DNA of 64,000 nucleotides, from contig NZ_QAYG01000002.1 of the NCBI RefSeq assembly GCF_003053845.1, positions 248,001 through 312,000 of the forward strand. Reading direction: 5' to 3'. This document shows positions 16,180 through 28,505 of the stretch, piece by piece. How positions within the stretch are numbered: the first letter of the stretch is position 1; each line of letters opens with the position of its first letter. Under the pieces are notes generated by a model. It made no database searches. It was given only the letters and a program-made list of their open reading frames with translations, and was not told where the DNA came from. The DNA comes from Breoghania corrubedonensis. Lineage in GTDB: Bacteria; Pseudomonadota; Alphaproteobacteria; Rhizobiales; Stappiaceae. A program made the translations under genes and the position numbers.

Positions 16180-18372
16180 TCAGGCCGCGCGGATCTGATC
16201 CAGGAAGTCGCGAACCTGCTTGTCGAGCGAGCGCGCCTGCTCGGTGAGGTGGCCGGCGGCTCCCACCACCTGCTCGGCGGCCGAGCCGGTATGCTGGGCG
16301 GCCTGACGCACTTCCTCGATATCGTTCGACATCGACGTGGTGCCGTCGGCGGCGCGCTGGGTGTTGTCGACGATGCCCTGCGTCGCCGCGCTCTGCTCCT
16401 CCACGGCGGAGGCCACGGAACCAACCGATTCGGAGATCTCGCCGATCGTCGTGCGGATCTCGGAAATCGCCTCCACCGCGTCCTTGGTGGCGGAGCGGAT
16501 CGCGTCGATCTGCTGGCCGATCTCGCCGGTGGCCTTGGCGGTCTGACCGGCCAGTTCCTTCACTTCCGATGCGACGACGGCAAATCCCTTGCCGGCCTCC
16601 CCCGCACGCGCCGCCTCGATGGTGGCATTCAGCGCCAGAAGATTGGTCTGGTCGGCGATATCGGAAATCAGACGGATGACCTCGCCGATGCGATCGGCGG
16701 CTTCCGCCAGCGAGCGCACGGTCTCGTCCGTCGTCGAGGCACGTTCGTTCGCCATGTGGGCGATGGAGGAGGAGCGTGAGATCAGCGACGAGATTTCCTG
16801 GATCGACTTGAACAGCTCGTCGGAAGCCCCCGCGATGGTCTGAACCTCCTCGCGCGCGGCATTGGACGCCCGCGACACGCTCTCCGAACGGTCGCCCGCC
16901 GTCCCCGCCACACTTGCCATGCTTTCAGCCGACTGGCGCAGCTCGTTGGAGGCGGAGAAGACCCGCTGGACGACTTCGCCCACCGAAGCCTCGAAGTCGG
17001 AGGCGAGCGCTTCGACGAACTCGCGCCGCTGCTGGGCCTGGACCTCCTGTTCGCGCGCATCCTCCGCCGCCTTGCGCTCCTGTTCGCGCACGGCGTTTTG
17101 CTGGATGCGCAGCACGGCCCGGCCGATCTGGCCGATCTCGTCGCCACGCTTGGCGGCCCTGATCTCGGTATCGAGTTCGCCATCGGCTATCTTGCGAAGC
17201 GCGGAGACGAGATTGCCGAGCGCCCTGGTGATCGACGTCGAGAACAACGTGCCGATGACGGTGACGATCGCGAGCACGATGAGCGTGCCGTAGATCATCG
17301 AGTCACGCATCTCGGCAACCGGCGCCAGCGTCTCTTCCTGGCTGCGTTCGGCGACAACCGCCCACTTCGCCCCCATGAAGGACAACGGAACCGCCGCCAC
17401 GAACTCGCCACTGCCGTCGCCGTTCTCGACAAGTCCGAAATTTTCGGTGCCGCGGGCGGCATCCAGAACGACAGGGCTGTCCAACGTCTCCGCGAGAGCG
17501 GTCGGCTTGGCTGACAGCGGCTTGTTGGACCGCACCTCGCCATCGGAACCGACCAGGAAGGACTGCCCCGTCTCCCCCAGCGATTCGCGGCTGGCGAGCA
17601 CGCTGTCGAGCAGGTTGACATCGACGCGCAGCACCATGACGCCCTTGAGCGCCGTTTCGTTGTAATCGGAAAGGTAGACCGGCTGGGCGATGAACATCGA
17701 CGACGTTCCCCCCACAGGCGCGTACCGGGAGAAGTCGACCAGGGTCTGCTCACCCTGCTTCAGCCCCTTGGCCGCTTCAAAAGCCTGCTGCAGGCCGCTG
17801 CCCGCGATCGCCGGCGAGCCCACCGTCTCCAGGAAGTCGGCCGACTTGGTGACCGAATAGATCACCCGCCCATCCATGTTGAGCACGTAGATATCGCCGT
17901 AGCCCGCCTGCTTCCAGGTGGCCAGAAAGGTCCCGTGGACGCCGGTATGGCGCCAGGAATACATCGTCTTGTTCTTGTCGCCCGTCAGTTCCGCCCGCTT
18001 GGCCGGATCATCGGAGGAGCGATAGTAGGCGTCGAGCTCGGCCCGGTCCTGATCAAGCGTGGTCAGCGCCTCGTTCATCTCGTTGAGGACAATCGAGGCG
18101 TTGGCGCTGGAAACCAGGTTGTTGAGGTCGGAGCGCGCGCCGGCGAGCTTGATGGACAGCGCTTCGGAACGCGCATGCGCCAGGATGCGCAGTTCGCTTT
18201 CCGCCGCGTTGACGAGGCCTTCCCGGCCGTTCAGATATCCGAGCACACCGACCGTGGTGCAAGAGACCAGGGCCAGGCCGCTGACAATGAGCGGCAGGCG
18301 CGTTGCAAGCCGCGCCATGAACCCGAACCTCGATGCCCCGGACTTCCCTTCAGTTTCGACCTCACCGGCCAT
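16180..18372 (-). CDS. Methyl-accepting chemotaxis protein with large Cache-type sensor
   Basis: 730 residues. The first membrane segment is at about residues 25-48. A long periplasmic region (about 50-340) resembles a double Cache domain, with GDIYVLNMDGRVIYSV and GQSFLVGSDGEVRSNKPL as its PAS-like strands. The second membrane segment (about 350-370) is followed by HAMP (ALRKIADGELDTEIRAAKRGDEIG). The C-terminal signalling domain has the hairpin tip EAARAGEAGKGFAVVASEVKELA. It signals to CheA/CheW in the chemotaxis array; the ligand is unknown. It is monocistronic with its own terminator. Confidence 0.93.
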   Translation of the reverse strand: MAGEVETEGKSGASRFGFMARLATRLPLIVSGLALVSCTTVGVLGYLNGREGLVNAAESELRILAHARSEALSIKLAGARSDLNNLVSSANASIVLNEMNEALTTLDQDRAELDAYYRSSDDPAKRAELTGDKNKTMYSWRHTGVHGTFLATWKQAGYGDIYVLNMDGRVIYSVTKSADFLETVGSPAIAGSGLQQAFEAAKGLKQGEQTLVDFSRYAPVGGTSSMFIAQPVYLSDYNETALKGVMVLRVDVNLLDSVLASRESLGETGQSFLVGSDGEVRSNKPLSAKPTALAETLDSPVVLDAARGTENFGLVENGDGSGEFVAAVPLSFMGAKWAVVAERSQEETLAPVAEMRDSMIYGTLIVLAIVTVIGTLFSTSITRALGNLVSALRKIADGELDTEIRAAKRGDEIGQIGRAVLRIQQNAVREQERKAAEDAREQEVQAQQRREFVEALASDFEASVGEVVQRVFSASNELRQSAESMASVAGTAGDRSESVSRASNAAREEVQTIAGASDELFKSIQEISSLISRSSSIAHMANERASTTDETVRSLAEAADRIGEVIRLISDIADQTNLLALNATIEAARAGEAGKGFAVVASEVKELAGQTAKATGEIGQQIDAIRSATKDAVEAISEIRTTIGEISESVGSVASAVEEQSAATQGIVDNTQRAADGTTSMSNDIEEVRQAAQHTGSAAEQVVGAAGHLTEQARSLDKQVRDFLDQIRAA

Positions 18373-18745
18373 CTATCTTCCCCCAGAAACGCTAAGTGCC
18401 CAAAAGTGTGGGGCTGATCGTCACACCGACTTCCTAAAAATTACCTAAGTTAAAACGCGCAATCGAACGGATGTTTGGTTTATTTAAGAATTGGCGGCAT
18501 GCTTCGCTCATATTCTTCTTTCACCTGTACGGACATCTCTAGGAGAGCGGGAGAACCGGCGCGCATCGTCGCCCCGGCGGAATCTCAATCCTTCGCCCCC
18601 GACGACGCCTTTCGGCGCGCAATCGAGTACGCCACGCGTGCGGCCGAACAACAAAAAAGGCGGCCCGGAGGCCGCCTTTTTCGCTATTTTCGCAATTCTC
18701 ATCCGGCGCATGCACGCCGGAGACAGAACCGGTGAACCGGGCCAA
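18373..18745. other. Gap between rplQ and the chemoreceptor gene
   Basis: 373 bp. It holds the rplQ terminator at its left part (18653-18680) and an AT-rich stretch at about 18430-18500 directly upstream of the chemoreceptor, where its promoter should be. No gene is supported. Confidence 0.5.
18653..18680 (-). terminator. Intrinsic terminator of the alpha operon
   Basis: GGCGGCC (18659-18665), loop CGGA, GGCCGCC (18670-18676). On the minus strand the stem is followed by six U (complement of 18653-18658). It lies about 70 bp after rplQ and marks the end of the whole ribosomal supercluster. Confidence 0.88.
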
Positions 18746-19177
18746 TCAGGCCGCGGCGCCCTCGGTCTCGACCTCTTCGGCCTCGGCGCGGGCGCGATCT
18801 TCCGCCCCCTTCGCCGCGGGATCGCGATCAACGAGCTCGATCACCGCCATCGGTGCGCCATCGCCATAGCGGAAACCCGCCTTGAGCACGCGGGTGTAGC
18901 CACCCTGGCGTTCCTTGTAGCGGTCGCCGAGCTTGTCGAACAGCTTGCCGACGGTCTCGACGTCGCGGATCTGCGAGATCGCCTGACGGCGAGCGTGCAG
19001 GTCGCCGCGCTTGCCGAGCGTCACGAGCTTGTCCACGATGGGCTTCAGCTCCTTGGCCTTGGGCAGGGTGGTGACGATCTGCTCGTGCTTGATCAACGAG
19101 GCCGCCATGTTGGCGAACATCGCCTTGCGGTGGCTCGCGGTGCGGTTGAGCTTGCGGCCGGCTTTACCGTGGCGCAT
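18746..19177 (-). CDS. rplQ: 50S ribosomal protein L17
   Basis: 143 residues from the ATG at 19177 ([21 protein letters not shown]), which has GGAGAGGG upstream; an in-frame ATG 11 codons earlier is unlikely. L17 binds 23S rRNA near the tunnel exit. Compared with the bacterial core of about 120 residues it has an acidic/Ala-rich C-terminal tail ([18 protein letters not shown]), common in alphaproteobacteria. It is the last gene of the alpha operon. Confidence 0.97.
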   Translation of the reverse strand: MRHGKAGRKLNRTASHRKAMFANMAASLIKHEQIVTTLPKAKELKPIVDKLVTLGKRGDLHARRQAISQIRDVETVGKLFDKLGDRYKERQGGYTRVLKAGFRYGDGAPMAVIELVDRDPAAKGAEDRARAEAEEVETEGAAA

Positions 19178-19252
19178 GGCCCTCTCCTTCTTGACTTCCT
19201 TGGCGGCCACAAACCGCCGCGCGATAAACGATCTGGAAGCGCTTAACGTCCA

Positions 19253-20275
19253 TCAATAGTGATGTTCTTCATAGCGCTTGGCGAGTTCTTCGATGTTCTC
19301 CGGCGGCCAGTTCGGCACTTCCATACCGAGGTGCAGGCCCATCTGCGCCAGAACTTCCTTGATCTCGTTCAGAGACTTGCGGCCGAAGTTCGGCGTGCGA
19401 AGCATCTCCGCTTCGGTCTTCTGGATGAGATCGCCGATGTAGACGATGTTGTCGTTCTTCAGGCAGTTGGCCGAACGCACCGAAAGCTCCAGCTCGTCGA
19501 CCTTCTTCAGCAGTGCCGGGTTGAACGCCAGCTCCGGAACGGCTTCCTCGGTGACCACCTTCTCCGGCTCTTCGAACGTCACGAAGATGGAGAGCTGGTC
19601 CTGAAGAATGCGCGCGGCGAACGCGACCGCGTCCTCCGGCTTGATGGAGCCGTCGGTCTCAACCGTCAGGGTCACCTTGTCGTAATCGAGAACCTGGCCC
19701 TCACGGGTGTTCTCGACCTTGTAGGAGACCTTGCGCACCGGGGAATAGAGGCTGTCGACGGCGATAAGGCCGATCGGCGCGTCCTCGGGGCGGTTGCGGT
19801 CGGCAGCAACATAGCCCTTGCCGGTGTCGACGGTGAACTCCATGCGGATCTCGGTGCCCTCGTCCAGCGTGCAAAGCACGTGTTCGGGGTTGAGAACCTC
19901 GATGTCGCCCACGGTCTGGATGTCGCCGGCCGTCACGGTGCCCGGACCCTGCTTGCGCAGAACCATGCGCTTGGGGCCCTCGCCCTGCATGCGCAGGGCG
20001 ACTTCCTTGATGTTGAGGATGATGTCGGTCACATCCTCGCGCACGCCCGGAATGGACGAGAACTCGTGCAGAACGCCGTCGATCTGCACGGCCGTCACGG
20101 CCGCGCCCTGCAGGGAGGACAGCAGCACCCGGCGCAATGCGTTGCCAAGCGTCAGACCGAAGCCACGCTCCAGCGGCTCGGCCACGACCGTCGCCACGCG
20201 GCGCGGATCATCACCGGGCCGGATGTCGAGCTTGGTCGGCTTGATCAGCTCTTGCCAGTTTTTCTGAATTGTCAC
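19253..20275 (-). CDS. rpoA: DNA-directed RNA polymerase subunit alpha
   Basis: 340 residues. The N-terminal dimerisation domain includes [25 protein letters not shown]; the C-terminal domain (about 260-330) includes [26 protein letters not shown] and [14 protein letters not shown], which contacts UP elements and activators. Length is close to the usual 330-340. Order rpsM-rpsK-rpoA-rplQ is canonical. Confidence 0.98.
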   Translation of the reverse strand: MTIQKNWQELIKPTKLDIRPGDDPRRVATVVAEPLERGFGLTLGNALRRVLLSSLQGAAVTAVQIDGVLHEFSSIPGVREDVTDIILNIKEVALRMQGEGPKRMVLRKQGPGTVTAGDIQTVGDIEVLNPEHVLCTLDEGTEIRMEFTVDTGKGYVAADRNRPEDAPIGLIAVDSLYSPVRKVSYKVENTREGQVLDYDKVTLTVETDGSIKPEDAVAFAARILQDQLSIFVTFEEPEKVVTEEAVPELAFNPALLKKVDELELSVRSANCLKNDNIVYIGDLIQKTEAEMLRTPNFGRKSLNEIKEVLAQMGLHLGMEVPNWPPENIEELAKRYEEHHY

Positions 20276-20396
20276 GTCAAAAACCCTTTCGGCTTTCCCG
20301 CCGGCTCACGAAGTCCGGCAATACCTTGCCTAAAGAGAGGAAACTCACAGGCGGGGAAGCGGTGCTCCCCGCGCCCGGCGGACGAAGGAGGCGCTG

Positions 20397-20786
20397 CTAG
20401 ACGCGGCGACGCTTCGGCGGGCGGCAGCCATTGTGCGGGATCGGCGTCACATCGCGGATCGAGGTGATCGTGAACCCGGCGGCCTGCAGCGCGCGCAGTG
20501 CGGACTCGCGTCCCGAACCCGGGCCGCGAACCTCGACCTCAAGCGTGCGCATGCCGTGCTCGGCTGCCTTCTTGGCCGCGTCTTCCGCTGCCATCTGCGC
20601 CGCATACGGCGTGGACTTGCGCGAGCCCTTGAAACCCATCGTGCCGGCGGACGACCAGGAAATGGTGTTGCCCTGCGCGTCGGTGATGGTGATCAGCGTG
20701 TTGTTGAACGTGGAGTTCACGTGTGCAACGCCGGAGGTGATGTTCTTGCGCTCGCGGCGGCGTACGCGTGTCGTTTCCTTCGCCAT
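20397..20786 (-). CDS. rpsK: 30S ribosomal protein S11
   Basis: 129 residues from the ATG at 20786 ([16 protein letters not shown]). [18 protein letters not shown] and the C-terminal [13 protein letters not shown] are diagnostic. It is a platform protein at the mRNA exit region. Confidence 0.98.
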   Translation of the reverse strand: MAKETTRVRRRERKNITSGVAHVNSTFNNTLITITDAQGNTISWSSAGTMGFKGSRKSTPYAAQMAAEDAAKKAAEHGMRTLEVEVRGPGSGRESALRALQAAGFTITSIRDVTPIPHNGCRPPKRRRV

Positions 20787-20941
20787 TCCTGTACCTTTCA
20801 ATCGATCTCTACGCCGCCGTATTCCCGGCGGCTCCACCGGATGCCGCAAAAGCCGCGCTCCTTTGGAACACGGCCTTTCCGGCATGTATGCTAGATCTCA
20901 CCTGTACCCCTGGAACGAGGCGGCAGGCCGATCCTTCCGGC

Positions 20942-21310
20942 TTACTTCTTCTTGCCGGCGATCGCCTTGGCCGGACCCTTGCGGGTGCGGGCATTGGTGT
21001 GGGTGCGCTGACCGCGCACCGGCAGACCGCGGCGGTGACGCAGGCCGCGGTAGCAGCCAAGGTCCATCAGCCGCTTGATGTTCATCGCGACTTCGCGACG
21101 AAGATCGCCTTCCACCACATAGTCGTGGTCGATGGCTTCACGGATCTGGATAACCTCGGCATCGGACAGCTCGTTCACGCGACGCTCGGGCGAGATGTTC
21201 ACCTTCTTGATGATCTCTTTCGCCTTCCCGGCGCCGATGCCGTGAATGTACTGCAGCGCGATCAGGACGCGCTTGTTCGTCGGGATGTTGACGCCAGCAA
21301 TACGGGCCAC
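20942..21310 (-). CDS. rpsM: 30S ribosomal protein S13
   Basis: 122 residues from a GTG start at 21310; this gives the conserved N-terminus (M)[14 protein letters not shown] and has AAAAGGAG upstream. [24 protein letters not shown] is the C-terminal rRNA/tRNA-contacting signature. S13 forms intersubunit bridges in the head. adk lies upstream after 204 bp; neither infA nor rpmJ is in between. Confidence 0.97.
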   Translation of the reverse strand: MARIAGVNIPTNKRVLIALQYIHGIGAGKAKEIIKKVNISPERRVNELSDAEVIQIREAIDHDYVVEGDLRREVAMNIKRLMDLGCYRGLRHRRGLPVRGQRTHTNARTRKGPAKAIAGKKK

Positions 21311-21514
21311 GCTTATTTCTCCTTTTCGGCCCGCGCATCTGCGGGGCCCATCGTCTGTCGGTCTGTTGTCGCTAATCGATCGCGGGTCGCGGACACGACA
21401 AGTTCCGACCGATTCTCGTTGAACCGGCGCCGACCGCATGATTTTCGCGATTTGCGCCGGGTATTACTGGATTTGGCAGCGAGACGCAACCGTCACGTTG
21501 CCGTCATCACCCGT

Positions 21515-22092
21515 TCAGGCGGTCGCACTCTCGTGAAGGAGAGCATCGATCTCCGCCGCAACCTTGTCGATCGACTGCATTCCGTCGACCGACTTGAGCA
21601 TGCCACGCTCGGAATAGAACGACACGAGCGGCGCGGTCTGGGCGTGATAGACCTCCAGCCGCTTGCGTAACGTCTCGATATTGTCGTCGGCGCGCGCCCC
21701 GCCCGTCTCGCGGGCACGGGTTTCGATTCGCTCCGCCAGGATCTCGTCGTCGACGCGAAGCTCGATCACGGCGTCGAGCGCCGTGCCGTGCCTGGCCATC
21801 AGCTCTTCCAGGGCTTCGGCCTGCGCGATCGTGCGCGGGAACCCGTCCAGGATGTAGCCGTTGACGCAGTCCGCCTCGCCGGTGCGATCCTCGATGATCC
21901 CGACCATGATGTCGTCGGAAACGAGTTCGCCGCGATCCATAACTTCCTTCGCCTTGAGACCGACCGGCGTCGCGGCCTTGACGGCTGCGCGCAGCATGTC
22001 GCCGGTGGAAAGCTGGACGATGCCATGCTTCTTGACCAGACGTTCGGCCTGCGTGCCCTTACCGGCACCCGGAGGCCCCAAGAGGATGAGTT

Positions 22093-22096
<4 letters not shown>
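21515..22096 (-). CDS. adk: Adenylate kinase (short-LID type)
   Basis: 193 residues. The P-loop is [10 protein letters not shown]; the NMP-binding region has [10 protein letters not shown], and [13 protein letters not shown] is the family signature. The LID is short, without the zinc-binding cysteine insertion of the long form. It converts ATP + AMP to 2 ADP. The ATG overlaps the secY stop by four bases, so the two are coupled. Confidence 0.97.
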
Positions 22097-23424
<1,328 letters not shown>

Positions 23425-23880
23425 GCCGCACTCCGGTCAAGCCCTTGATGCCGGACCGGCCACCGCCTTGAGCCTTTCCGATCAGACCGACCCGGCCCGA
23501 TCGACAGGAACCGGCTTCGGGTCTCTCCCGAAGCATAATCCCGCAACCTGGTCGTTTCGATCCGCTCGGAACATGCCCGGGAGCCGCGAAGCGCGGCGCG
23601 GCGAACCATCCGATCGTTATCCAGACGCATATTCGGGCCGGCTCGAATCGATCAGGCCCCGACCGAATATGCCCCAGCAAAAAATCTGGAGCGACTACCT
23701 ATCGATCATACCGCCGCGGTCGGATCGACAGGCTGCTCTTCAAGATCCCCGGCCGGCAGCGCGAACGCGCCGTGCCCTTCGGGATCGATATGGGGCGAAA
23801 TGAAGCCATTCCGCCACAAACGCACAGGCCCGGCCAGTGGCCGGACCCCGTTTCTCGTGCCGTCATGCCACAGGCATGAC
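23425..23880. other. Long rplO-secY gap with hairpins
   Basis: 456 bp within an otherwise tight operon, no supported gene. Immediately after the rplO stop is GTCATGCC-ACA-GGCATGAC (23862-23880), then a near-perfect GGCCCGGCCA/TGGCCGGACC dyad at about 23827-23847. Neither has a U-tract. It may hold a secY promoter, an attenuator or repeat remnants. Confidence 0.5.
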
Positions 23881-24372
23881 CTATTCGGCCTTGGCCTCGC
23901 CGGCCGGCGTCTTCGGCGCGATGACATTGACCTTGCCACCGGCCTTCTCCACCGCCTCGATCGCCGAGCGCGACGCGCCCGCGATCTCGAAGGTGACCGC
24001 AGCCTTCAGCTCGCCATCGCTCAGCAGCCGGACGCCGTCCTTGACCCGGCGAAGAATGCCCGCGGCCTTCAGCGTCTCGACCGTCACCGTCTGCTTGGCA
24101 TCGAGCAGGCCCGCGTCGATCGCGGTCTGAACGCGGCCGAGGCTCACGATGTTGAGGTCCTTGGCGAAAATGTTCGTGAAGCCACGCTTCGGCAGGCGAC
24201 GATGCAACGGCATCTGACCGCCTTCGAAGCCCTTGATGGCGACGCCGGAACGGGACTTCTGGCCCTTCACGCCGCGACCGCCGGTCTTGCCCTTGCCAGA
24301 GCCGATACCGCGGCCGACGCGGGTCTTTGCCGGGGTTGCGCCCGGGTTGTCGCGCAGATCGTTGAGTTTCAT
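23881..24372 (-). CDS. rplO: 50S ribosomal protein L15
   Basis: 163 residues. [40 protein letters not shown]-type N-terminus is diagnostic of L15, a late-assembly 23S-binding protein. Its Ala/Glu-rich tail is slightly longer than in E. coli. It is followed by the unusual long gap before secY. Confidence 0.97.
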   Translation of the reverse strand: MKLNDLRDNPGATPAKTRVGRGIGSGKGKTGGRGVKGQKSRSGVAIKGFEGGQMPLHRRLPKRGFTNIFAKDLNIVSLGRVQTAIDAGLLDAKQTVTVETLKAAGILRRVKDGVRLLSDGELKAAVTFEIAGASRSAIEAVEKAGGKVNVIAPKTPAGEAKAE

Positions 24373-24395
24373 CTTATCTTTCTCCCCGCCCCCGT

Positions 24396-24590
24396 TTACG
24401 CGTCTTCGACGACGCGTACAAGGTGCTGGACCTTCCGGATCATGCCGCGCACTGCGGGTGTATCCTCAAGGGTACTCCGACGGTGCATCTTGTTGAGGCC
24501 GAGACCGACCAGCGCTGCACGCTGATCACCGGGGCGCCGAATGGGGCTGCCGGTCTGCTCGACCGTGACGGTCTTTTCGCTCTTCGCCAT
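24396..24590 (-). CDS. rpmD: 50S ribosomal protein L30
   Basis: 64 residues. [32 protein letters not shown] is the typical bacterial L30 opening, and [15 protein letters not shown] closes it. It lies between rpsE and rplO as in the standard spc operon. Confidence 0.96.
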   Translation of the reverse strand: MAKSEKTVTVEQTGSPIRRPGDQRAALVGLGLNKMHRRSTLEDTPAVRGMIRKVQHLVRVVEDA

Positions 24591-24631
24591 GGGAATAACC
24601 CTTGTTCAACTGGGGGCGCCGGTAGCCGGCG

Positions 24632-25198
24632 TCAACCCTCGGCGCCGGCCGCGCCGGCATCATCGAGATCACGACGGCGCGCCTGCAGCGTCGACACCTT
24701 CATCCCGCGGCGCGCGGCCACGGAGCGGGGGCTGTCTTCGCGCTTCAGCGCATCGAAAGTGGCACGAACCATGTTGTAGGGGTTCGAGGAGCCCAGCGAC
24801 TTGGCGACCACGTCCTGCACGCCGAGCGTTTCGAAGACGGCACGCATCGGGCCGCCTGCGATGATGCCCGTGCCCGGAGGGGCCGCGCGGAGGATGACCT
24901 TGCCTGCGCCGTGACGGCCAGCCACATCATGATGCAGCGTGCGCCCTTCGCGCAGCGGCACCCGGACGAGGCCGCGCTTGGCGAGTTCGGTCGCCTTGCG
25001 GATCGCTTCCGGCACTTCACGCGCCTTGCCGTGACCGAAGCCCACCCGGCCCTTCTGATCGCCGACGACGACGAGTGCGGCGAAGCCGAAGCGGCGGCCA
25101 CCCTTGACCACTTTCGCCACGCGGTTGATGTGGACCAGCTTGTCGACGAATTCGCTGTCGCGGTCGTCGCGATCCCGATCGCGGTTGTCTCTAGCCAT
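24632..25198 (-). CDS. rpsE: 30S ribosomal protein S5
   Basis: 188 residues. The N-terminal double-stranded-RNA-binding fold has [34 protein letters not shown] follows. S5 lines the mRNA entry and influences decoding accuracy. It has a short charged N-terminal extension ([14 protein letters not shown]) before the core. Confidence 0.97.
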   Translation of the reverse strand: MARDNRDRDRDDRDSEFVDKLVHINRVAKVVKGGRRFGFAALVVVGDQKGRVGFGHGKAREVPEAIRKATELAKRGLVRVPLREGRTLHHDVAGRHGAGKVILRAAPPGTGIIAGGPMRAVFETLGVQDVVAKSLGSSNPYNMVRATFDALKREDSPRSVAARRGMKVSTLQARRRDLDDAGAAGAEG

Positions 25199-25236
25199 AA
25201 TTCAGTTCCGTGTCTGCGCGCCTGATCAAGCGCCGC

Positions 25237-25599
25237 TCAGAATTCAAGACCGCCTTCACGAGCGGCATCGGCGAGCGCCTTAACACGCCCGTGATAGATG
25301 TAGCCGCCACGGTCGAACACGACCTTCTTGACGCCTGCCTTGGTCGCCCGCTCGGCAATCAGCTTGCCGACCGCGCTGGCGGCCGAGGTATCCGCACCGG
25401 TCTTCAGACCCTCGCGCAGATCCTTGTCCAGGGACGAAGCGGCGGCCACTGTGTGGCCCTTCGCATCGTCGATGATCTGGGCGTAGATATTCTTCGACGA
25501 ACGGAAAACGGACAGGCGCAGACGCCCGTTCGCCACCGTCTTGATCGAACGGCGGACGCGATCGCGGCGACGCTCGAAAGTATTCTTGGTCTTCGCCAT
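25237..25599 (-). CDS. rplR: 50S ribosomal protein L18
   Basis: 120 residues. [35 protein letters not shown] and the ending [26 protein letters not shown] are typical. It binds 5S rRNA in the central protuberance. Confidence 0.97.
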   Translation of the reverse strand: MAKTKNTFERRRDRVRRSIKTVANGRLRLSVFRSSKNIYAQIIDDAKGHTVAAASSLDKDLREGLKTGADTSAASAVGKLIAERATKAGVKKVVFDRGGYIYHGRVKALADAAREGGLEF

Positions 25600-25611
25600 G
25601 GCAGCGCCCCG

Positions 25612-26145
25612 TTACTTCTTCTTGCCTTCTTTGCGAACGATGAATTCGCCCGCATAGCGCACACCCTTGCCCTTGTAGGGCTCCGGCGGCCGGTATTCGC
25701 GAATCTCGGCCGCTACCTGGCCGACCTTCTGCTTGTCGATGCCCGTCACGACGATTTCCGTCGGCTTGGGACAGACCACGTTGATCCCTTCGGGAACTTC
25801 GTAGACCACATCGTGCGAGAAGCCCAGCGCAAGCTGCAGGTTCTTGCCCTGCAGCTGGGCGCGATAGCCGACGCCGGAAATTTCCAGCTTCTTCTCAAAC
25901 CCCGAGGCAACACCTGTCACGAGGTTCTGAACCATCGTGCGGGACATGCCCCACATCGCCCGCGCTTCGTTACTATCGTCGCGCGGGTCGACCTTGATAC
26001 CGTCGTCCGTCATCTCGGCGACGACGAACTCATTGAGGACAAAATCGAGTTGACCCTTCGGGCCTTTAACTTCGACCTTCTGTCCGTCAATCGTCGCGGT
26101 CACACCGTTCGGTACGGGGACAGCCTTTTTGCCAATACGAGACAT
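25612..26145 (-). CDS. rplF: 50S ribosomal protein L6
   Basis: 177 residues. [19 protein letters not shown] opens it, and [24 protein letters not shown] is the C-terminal signature. It sits near the sarcin-ricin loop and factor-binding site. Confidence 0.97.
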   Translation of the reverse strand: MSRIGKKAVPVPNGVTATIDGQKVEVKGPKGQLDFVLNEFVVAEMTDDGIKVDPRDDSNEARAMWGMSRTMVQNLVTGVASGFEKKLEISGVGYRAQLQGKNLQLALGFSHDVVYEVPEGINVVCPKPTEIVVTGIDKQKVGQVAAEIREYRPPEPYKGKGVRYAGEFIVRKEGKKK

Positions 26146-26199
26146 GAAACCAACCTGTCCGGTTCGAATTCGCTTAACCTCAGCGGGGCTCGGCGCGTC

Positions 26200-26598
26200 T
26201 TAGAAGACGCGGCAGAGCACCTCGCCGCCAACATTCTCGTCCCGTGCCTGATGATCGCTCATCACACCCTTGGGCGTGGAGAGGATCGACACGCCGAGGC
26301 CATTATTGACCCGCGGGATGTTCTTGACAGACGAATAGACGCGACGGCCCGGCTTCGAGATACGCGAGATTTCGCGGATCACCGGTTCGCCGTCATAGTA
26401 CTTGAGTTCGATCTCGAACTCCGCCTTGCCGCCGTCGAATTCCACCTTGCTGTAGCCGCGGATATAACCTTCCGACTCCAGCACATCAAGCACGCCACCG
26501 CGCAGCCGCGAGGCCGGAGTGCTGACCTTGGTCTTGCGCCGCATCTGCGCATTGCGGATGCGGGTCAACATATCCCCCAAGGGATCCGTGATCGCCAT
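26200..26598 (-). CDS. rpsH: 30S ribosomal protein S8
   Basis: 132 residues from the ATG at 26598 ([18 protein letters not shown]), preceded by GGAGAG. It ends with [33 protein letters not shown], the S8 signature. It binds 16S helix 21; in E. coli it also represses the spc operon at the L5 start, which is not testable here. Confidence 0.97.
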   Translation of the reverse strand: MAITDPLGDMLTRIRNAQMRRKTKVSTPASRLRGGVLDVLESEGYIRGYSKVEFDGGKAEFEIELKYYDGEPVIREISRISKPGRRVYSSVKNIPRVNNGLGVSILSTPKGVMSDHQARDENVGGEVLCRVF

Positions 26599-26608
26599 TG
26601 GGCTCTCC

Positions 26609-26914
26609 TTACCAGCTCGACTTGACCAGGCCCGGGATCTTTCCCTGGGACCCAAGTTCGCGCAGCGCAATACGCGACATCTTCAGTTTGCGGTAGACAC
26701 CGCGCGGACGCCCGGTGACCTCGCAGCGGTTGCGAAGCCGCGTCTTGGAGGAGTTGCGCGGCAGCTCCGCCAGCTTCAGCCGGGCAGCGAACCGCTCCTC
26801 AAGCGACAGCGACTCATCGCGGGCAATCGCCTTCAGCCGGGCACGCTTGCCGGCAAACTTCTTAACCAGCGCCGCACGCCGGTTGTTCTTCTCGATCGCG
26901 CTCTTCTTGGCCAT
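26609..26914 (-). CDS. rpsN: 30S ribosomal protein S14 (zinc-free type)
   Basis: 101 residues, the long type without the CxxC zinc motif. [23 protein letters not shown] and [33 protein letters not shown] are diagnostic. Head protein of the 30S subunit, ten bases before rpsH. Confidence 0.97.
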   Translation of the reverse strand: MAKKSAIEKNNRRAALVKKFAGKRARLKAIARDESLSLEERFAARLKLAELPRNSSKTRLRNRCEVTGRPRGVYRKLKMSRIALRELGSQGKIPGLVKSSW

Positions 26915-26944
26915 CGTGTCCTATGTCCTCGTCCGATCGCTCAA

Positions 26945-27502
26945 CTACTGGCGGAACGGGAAGTTGAAGCCGCGCAGCAGTTCGCGCGCTTCGTCATCCG
27001 TCTTCGCCGTGGTGCACACGATCACATCCATGCCCCAGATCTGATCAACTTCGTCGTAGTTGATTTCGGGGAAAATGATGTGCTCCTTGATGCCCATCGC
27101 GTAGTTGCCGCGCCCATCGAAGCTCTTCGGGCTGAGGCCGCGGAAGTCACGAACGCGCGGCAGCGCGACTGTGACCAGGCGATCCAGGAATTCGTACATC
27201 TGCGCGCGTCGCAGGGTAACCTTGGCACCCAGCGGCATGCCTTCACGCACCTTGAAGGTCGCGATCGACTTGCGCGCCATGGTGACCACCGGCTTCTGAC
27301 CGGCGATCTTCGCCAGGTCGTTGGCCGCGATCTGCGCCTTCTTGCTGTCCGCAACCGCTTCGCCAATGCCCATGTTCAGGACGATCTTGTCGAGCGAGGG
27401 AACCTGCATCGGGTTCGCGTAGGCGAACTTTTCCTGCAGCTTTGCACGAACGACTTCGTCGTAGTGCGTCTTGAGCCGCGGTTCGTACTTGGTGTCAGCC
27501 AT
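26945..27502 (-). CDS. rplE: 50S ribosomal protein L5
   Basis: 185 residues. [37 protein letters not shown] and [26 protein letters not shown]-type motifs are typical (here [16 protein letters not shown]). It binds 5S rRNA and contacts P-site tRNA. It overlaps the end of rplX by eight bases. Confidence 0.97.
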   Translation of the reverse strand: MADTKYEPRLKTHYDEVVRAKLQEKFAYANPMQVPSLDKIVLNMGIGEAVADSKKAQIAANDLAKIAGQKPVVTMARKSIATFKVREGMPLGAKVTLRRAQMYEFLDRLVTVALPRVRDFRGLSPKSFDGRGNYAMGIKEHIIFPEINYDEVDQIWGMDVIVCTTAKTDDEARELLRGFNFPFRQ

Positions 27503-27812
27503 CGATCAGGTCTCCCGAACGCTTGGCAATCCGGACCTTGCGGCCGTCATCCGTGGTCTTGAACCCGACCCTGGTGGGCTTGCCGTCCTTGGGGTCGGCG
27601 AGCGCCACGTTGGAAACGTGGATCGGAAGTTCCTTGGCGATGATGCCGCCTTCATCCTGCGCGGTCTGGCGCTGGTGACGGCGGGCGACGTTCACGCCGC
27701 GCACGAGGACACGACCTTCCGTCGGGTTGACCGAGATGACCTCGCCGGTCTTGCCCTTGTCACGGCCGGTGCGGACGATGACCGTGTCGCCCTTCTTGAT
27801 CTTCGCGGCCAT
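27495..27812 (-). CDS. rplX: 50S ribosomal protein L24
   Basis: 105 residues. A KOW motif near the N-terminus ([23 protein letters not shown]) is the L24 signature. It is an assembly initiator at the tunnel exit. It overlaps rplE by eight bases and abuts rplN by one. Confidence 0.97.
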   Translation of the reverse strand: MAAKIKKGDTVIVRTGRDKGKTGEVISVNPTEGRVLVRGVNVARRHQRQTAQDEGGIIAKELPIHVSNVALADPKDGKPTRVGFKTTDDGRKVRIAKRSGDLIDG

Positions 27813-28180
27813 TAGAGCACCTCCGGTGCAAGCGAAATAATCTTCATGTGATTCTTCGCACGCAGCTCACGGGGCACCGGGCCGAAGATACGTGTCCCGA
27901 CCGGCTCCTTGTTGTTGTTGATCAACACTGCTGCGTTGCGGTCGAAGCGAATGACGGACCCGTCGGCGCGGCGGATATCCCGCGCCGTGCGCACGACGAC
28001 TGCCTTCATGACGTCGCCTTTTTTCACCTTCCCCCGGGGGATGGCTTCCTTGACGGAGACGACAATGATGTCGCCGACGCCGGCATACTTGCGCTTCGAG
28101 CCGCCAAGCACCTTGATGCACATAACGCGACGCGCGCCGGAATTATCCGCCACGTCCAGGTTAGTTTGCATCTGAATCAT
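27812..28180 (-). CDS. rplN: 50S ribosomal protein L14
   Basis: 122 residues, exactly the usual length. [27 protein letters not shown] and the [23 protein letters not shown] ending are diagnostic. It forms intersubunit bridges with 16S rRNA. It shares one base with rplX. Confidence 0.98.
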   Translation of the reverse strand: MIQMQTNLDVADNSGARRVMCIKVLGGSKRKYAGVGDIIVVSVKEAIPRGKVKKGDVMKAVVVRTARDIRRADGSVIRFDRNAAVLINNNKEPVGTRIFGPVPRELRAKNHMKIISLAPEVL

Positions 28181-28244
28181 GACTGGCCGCCTTGTTCTTC
28201 TGTCGGCCCCTTAAACAAGGGGTCCGGATGCATGAGTAGTCGTA

Positions 28245-28496
28245 TCAGTTGGCGGAAGCTTCTGCCGTCCCCTGGACGACTTCCCACCGCTTGTTCTTCG
28301 AAATCGGAGCGCATTCCTGAATCAGGATGGTGTCACCGACCTTGCAGGCATTCGCCGCATCGTGCGCCTGGTACTTCTTCGAGCGGCGAACGACCTTCTT
28401 CAGCAACGGATGGGTAAAGCGGCGCTCCACCTTGACCACGACCGTCTTGTCGTTCTTGTCGCTGACGACGATGCCCTGAAGGACTCGCTTTGGCAT
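28245..28496 (-). CDS. rpsQ: 30S ribosomal protein S17
   Basis: 83 residues. [30 protein letters not shown] and [20 protein letters not shown] are S17 motifs. It binds the 5' domain of 16S rRNA early in assembly. Confidence 0.97.
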   Translation of the reverse strand: MPKRVLQGIVVSDKNDKTVVVKVERRFTHPLLKKVVRRSKKYQAHDAANACKVGDTILIQECAPISKNKRWEVVQGTAEASAN

Positions 28497-28505
28497 CTTC
28501 GCCTC

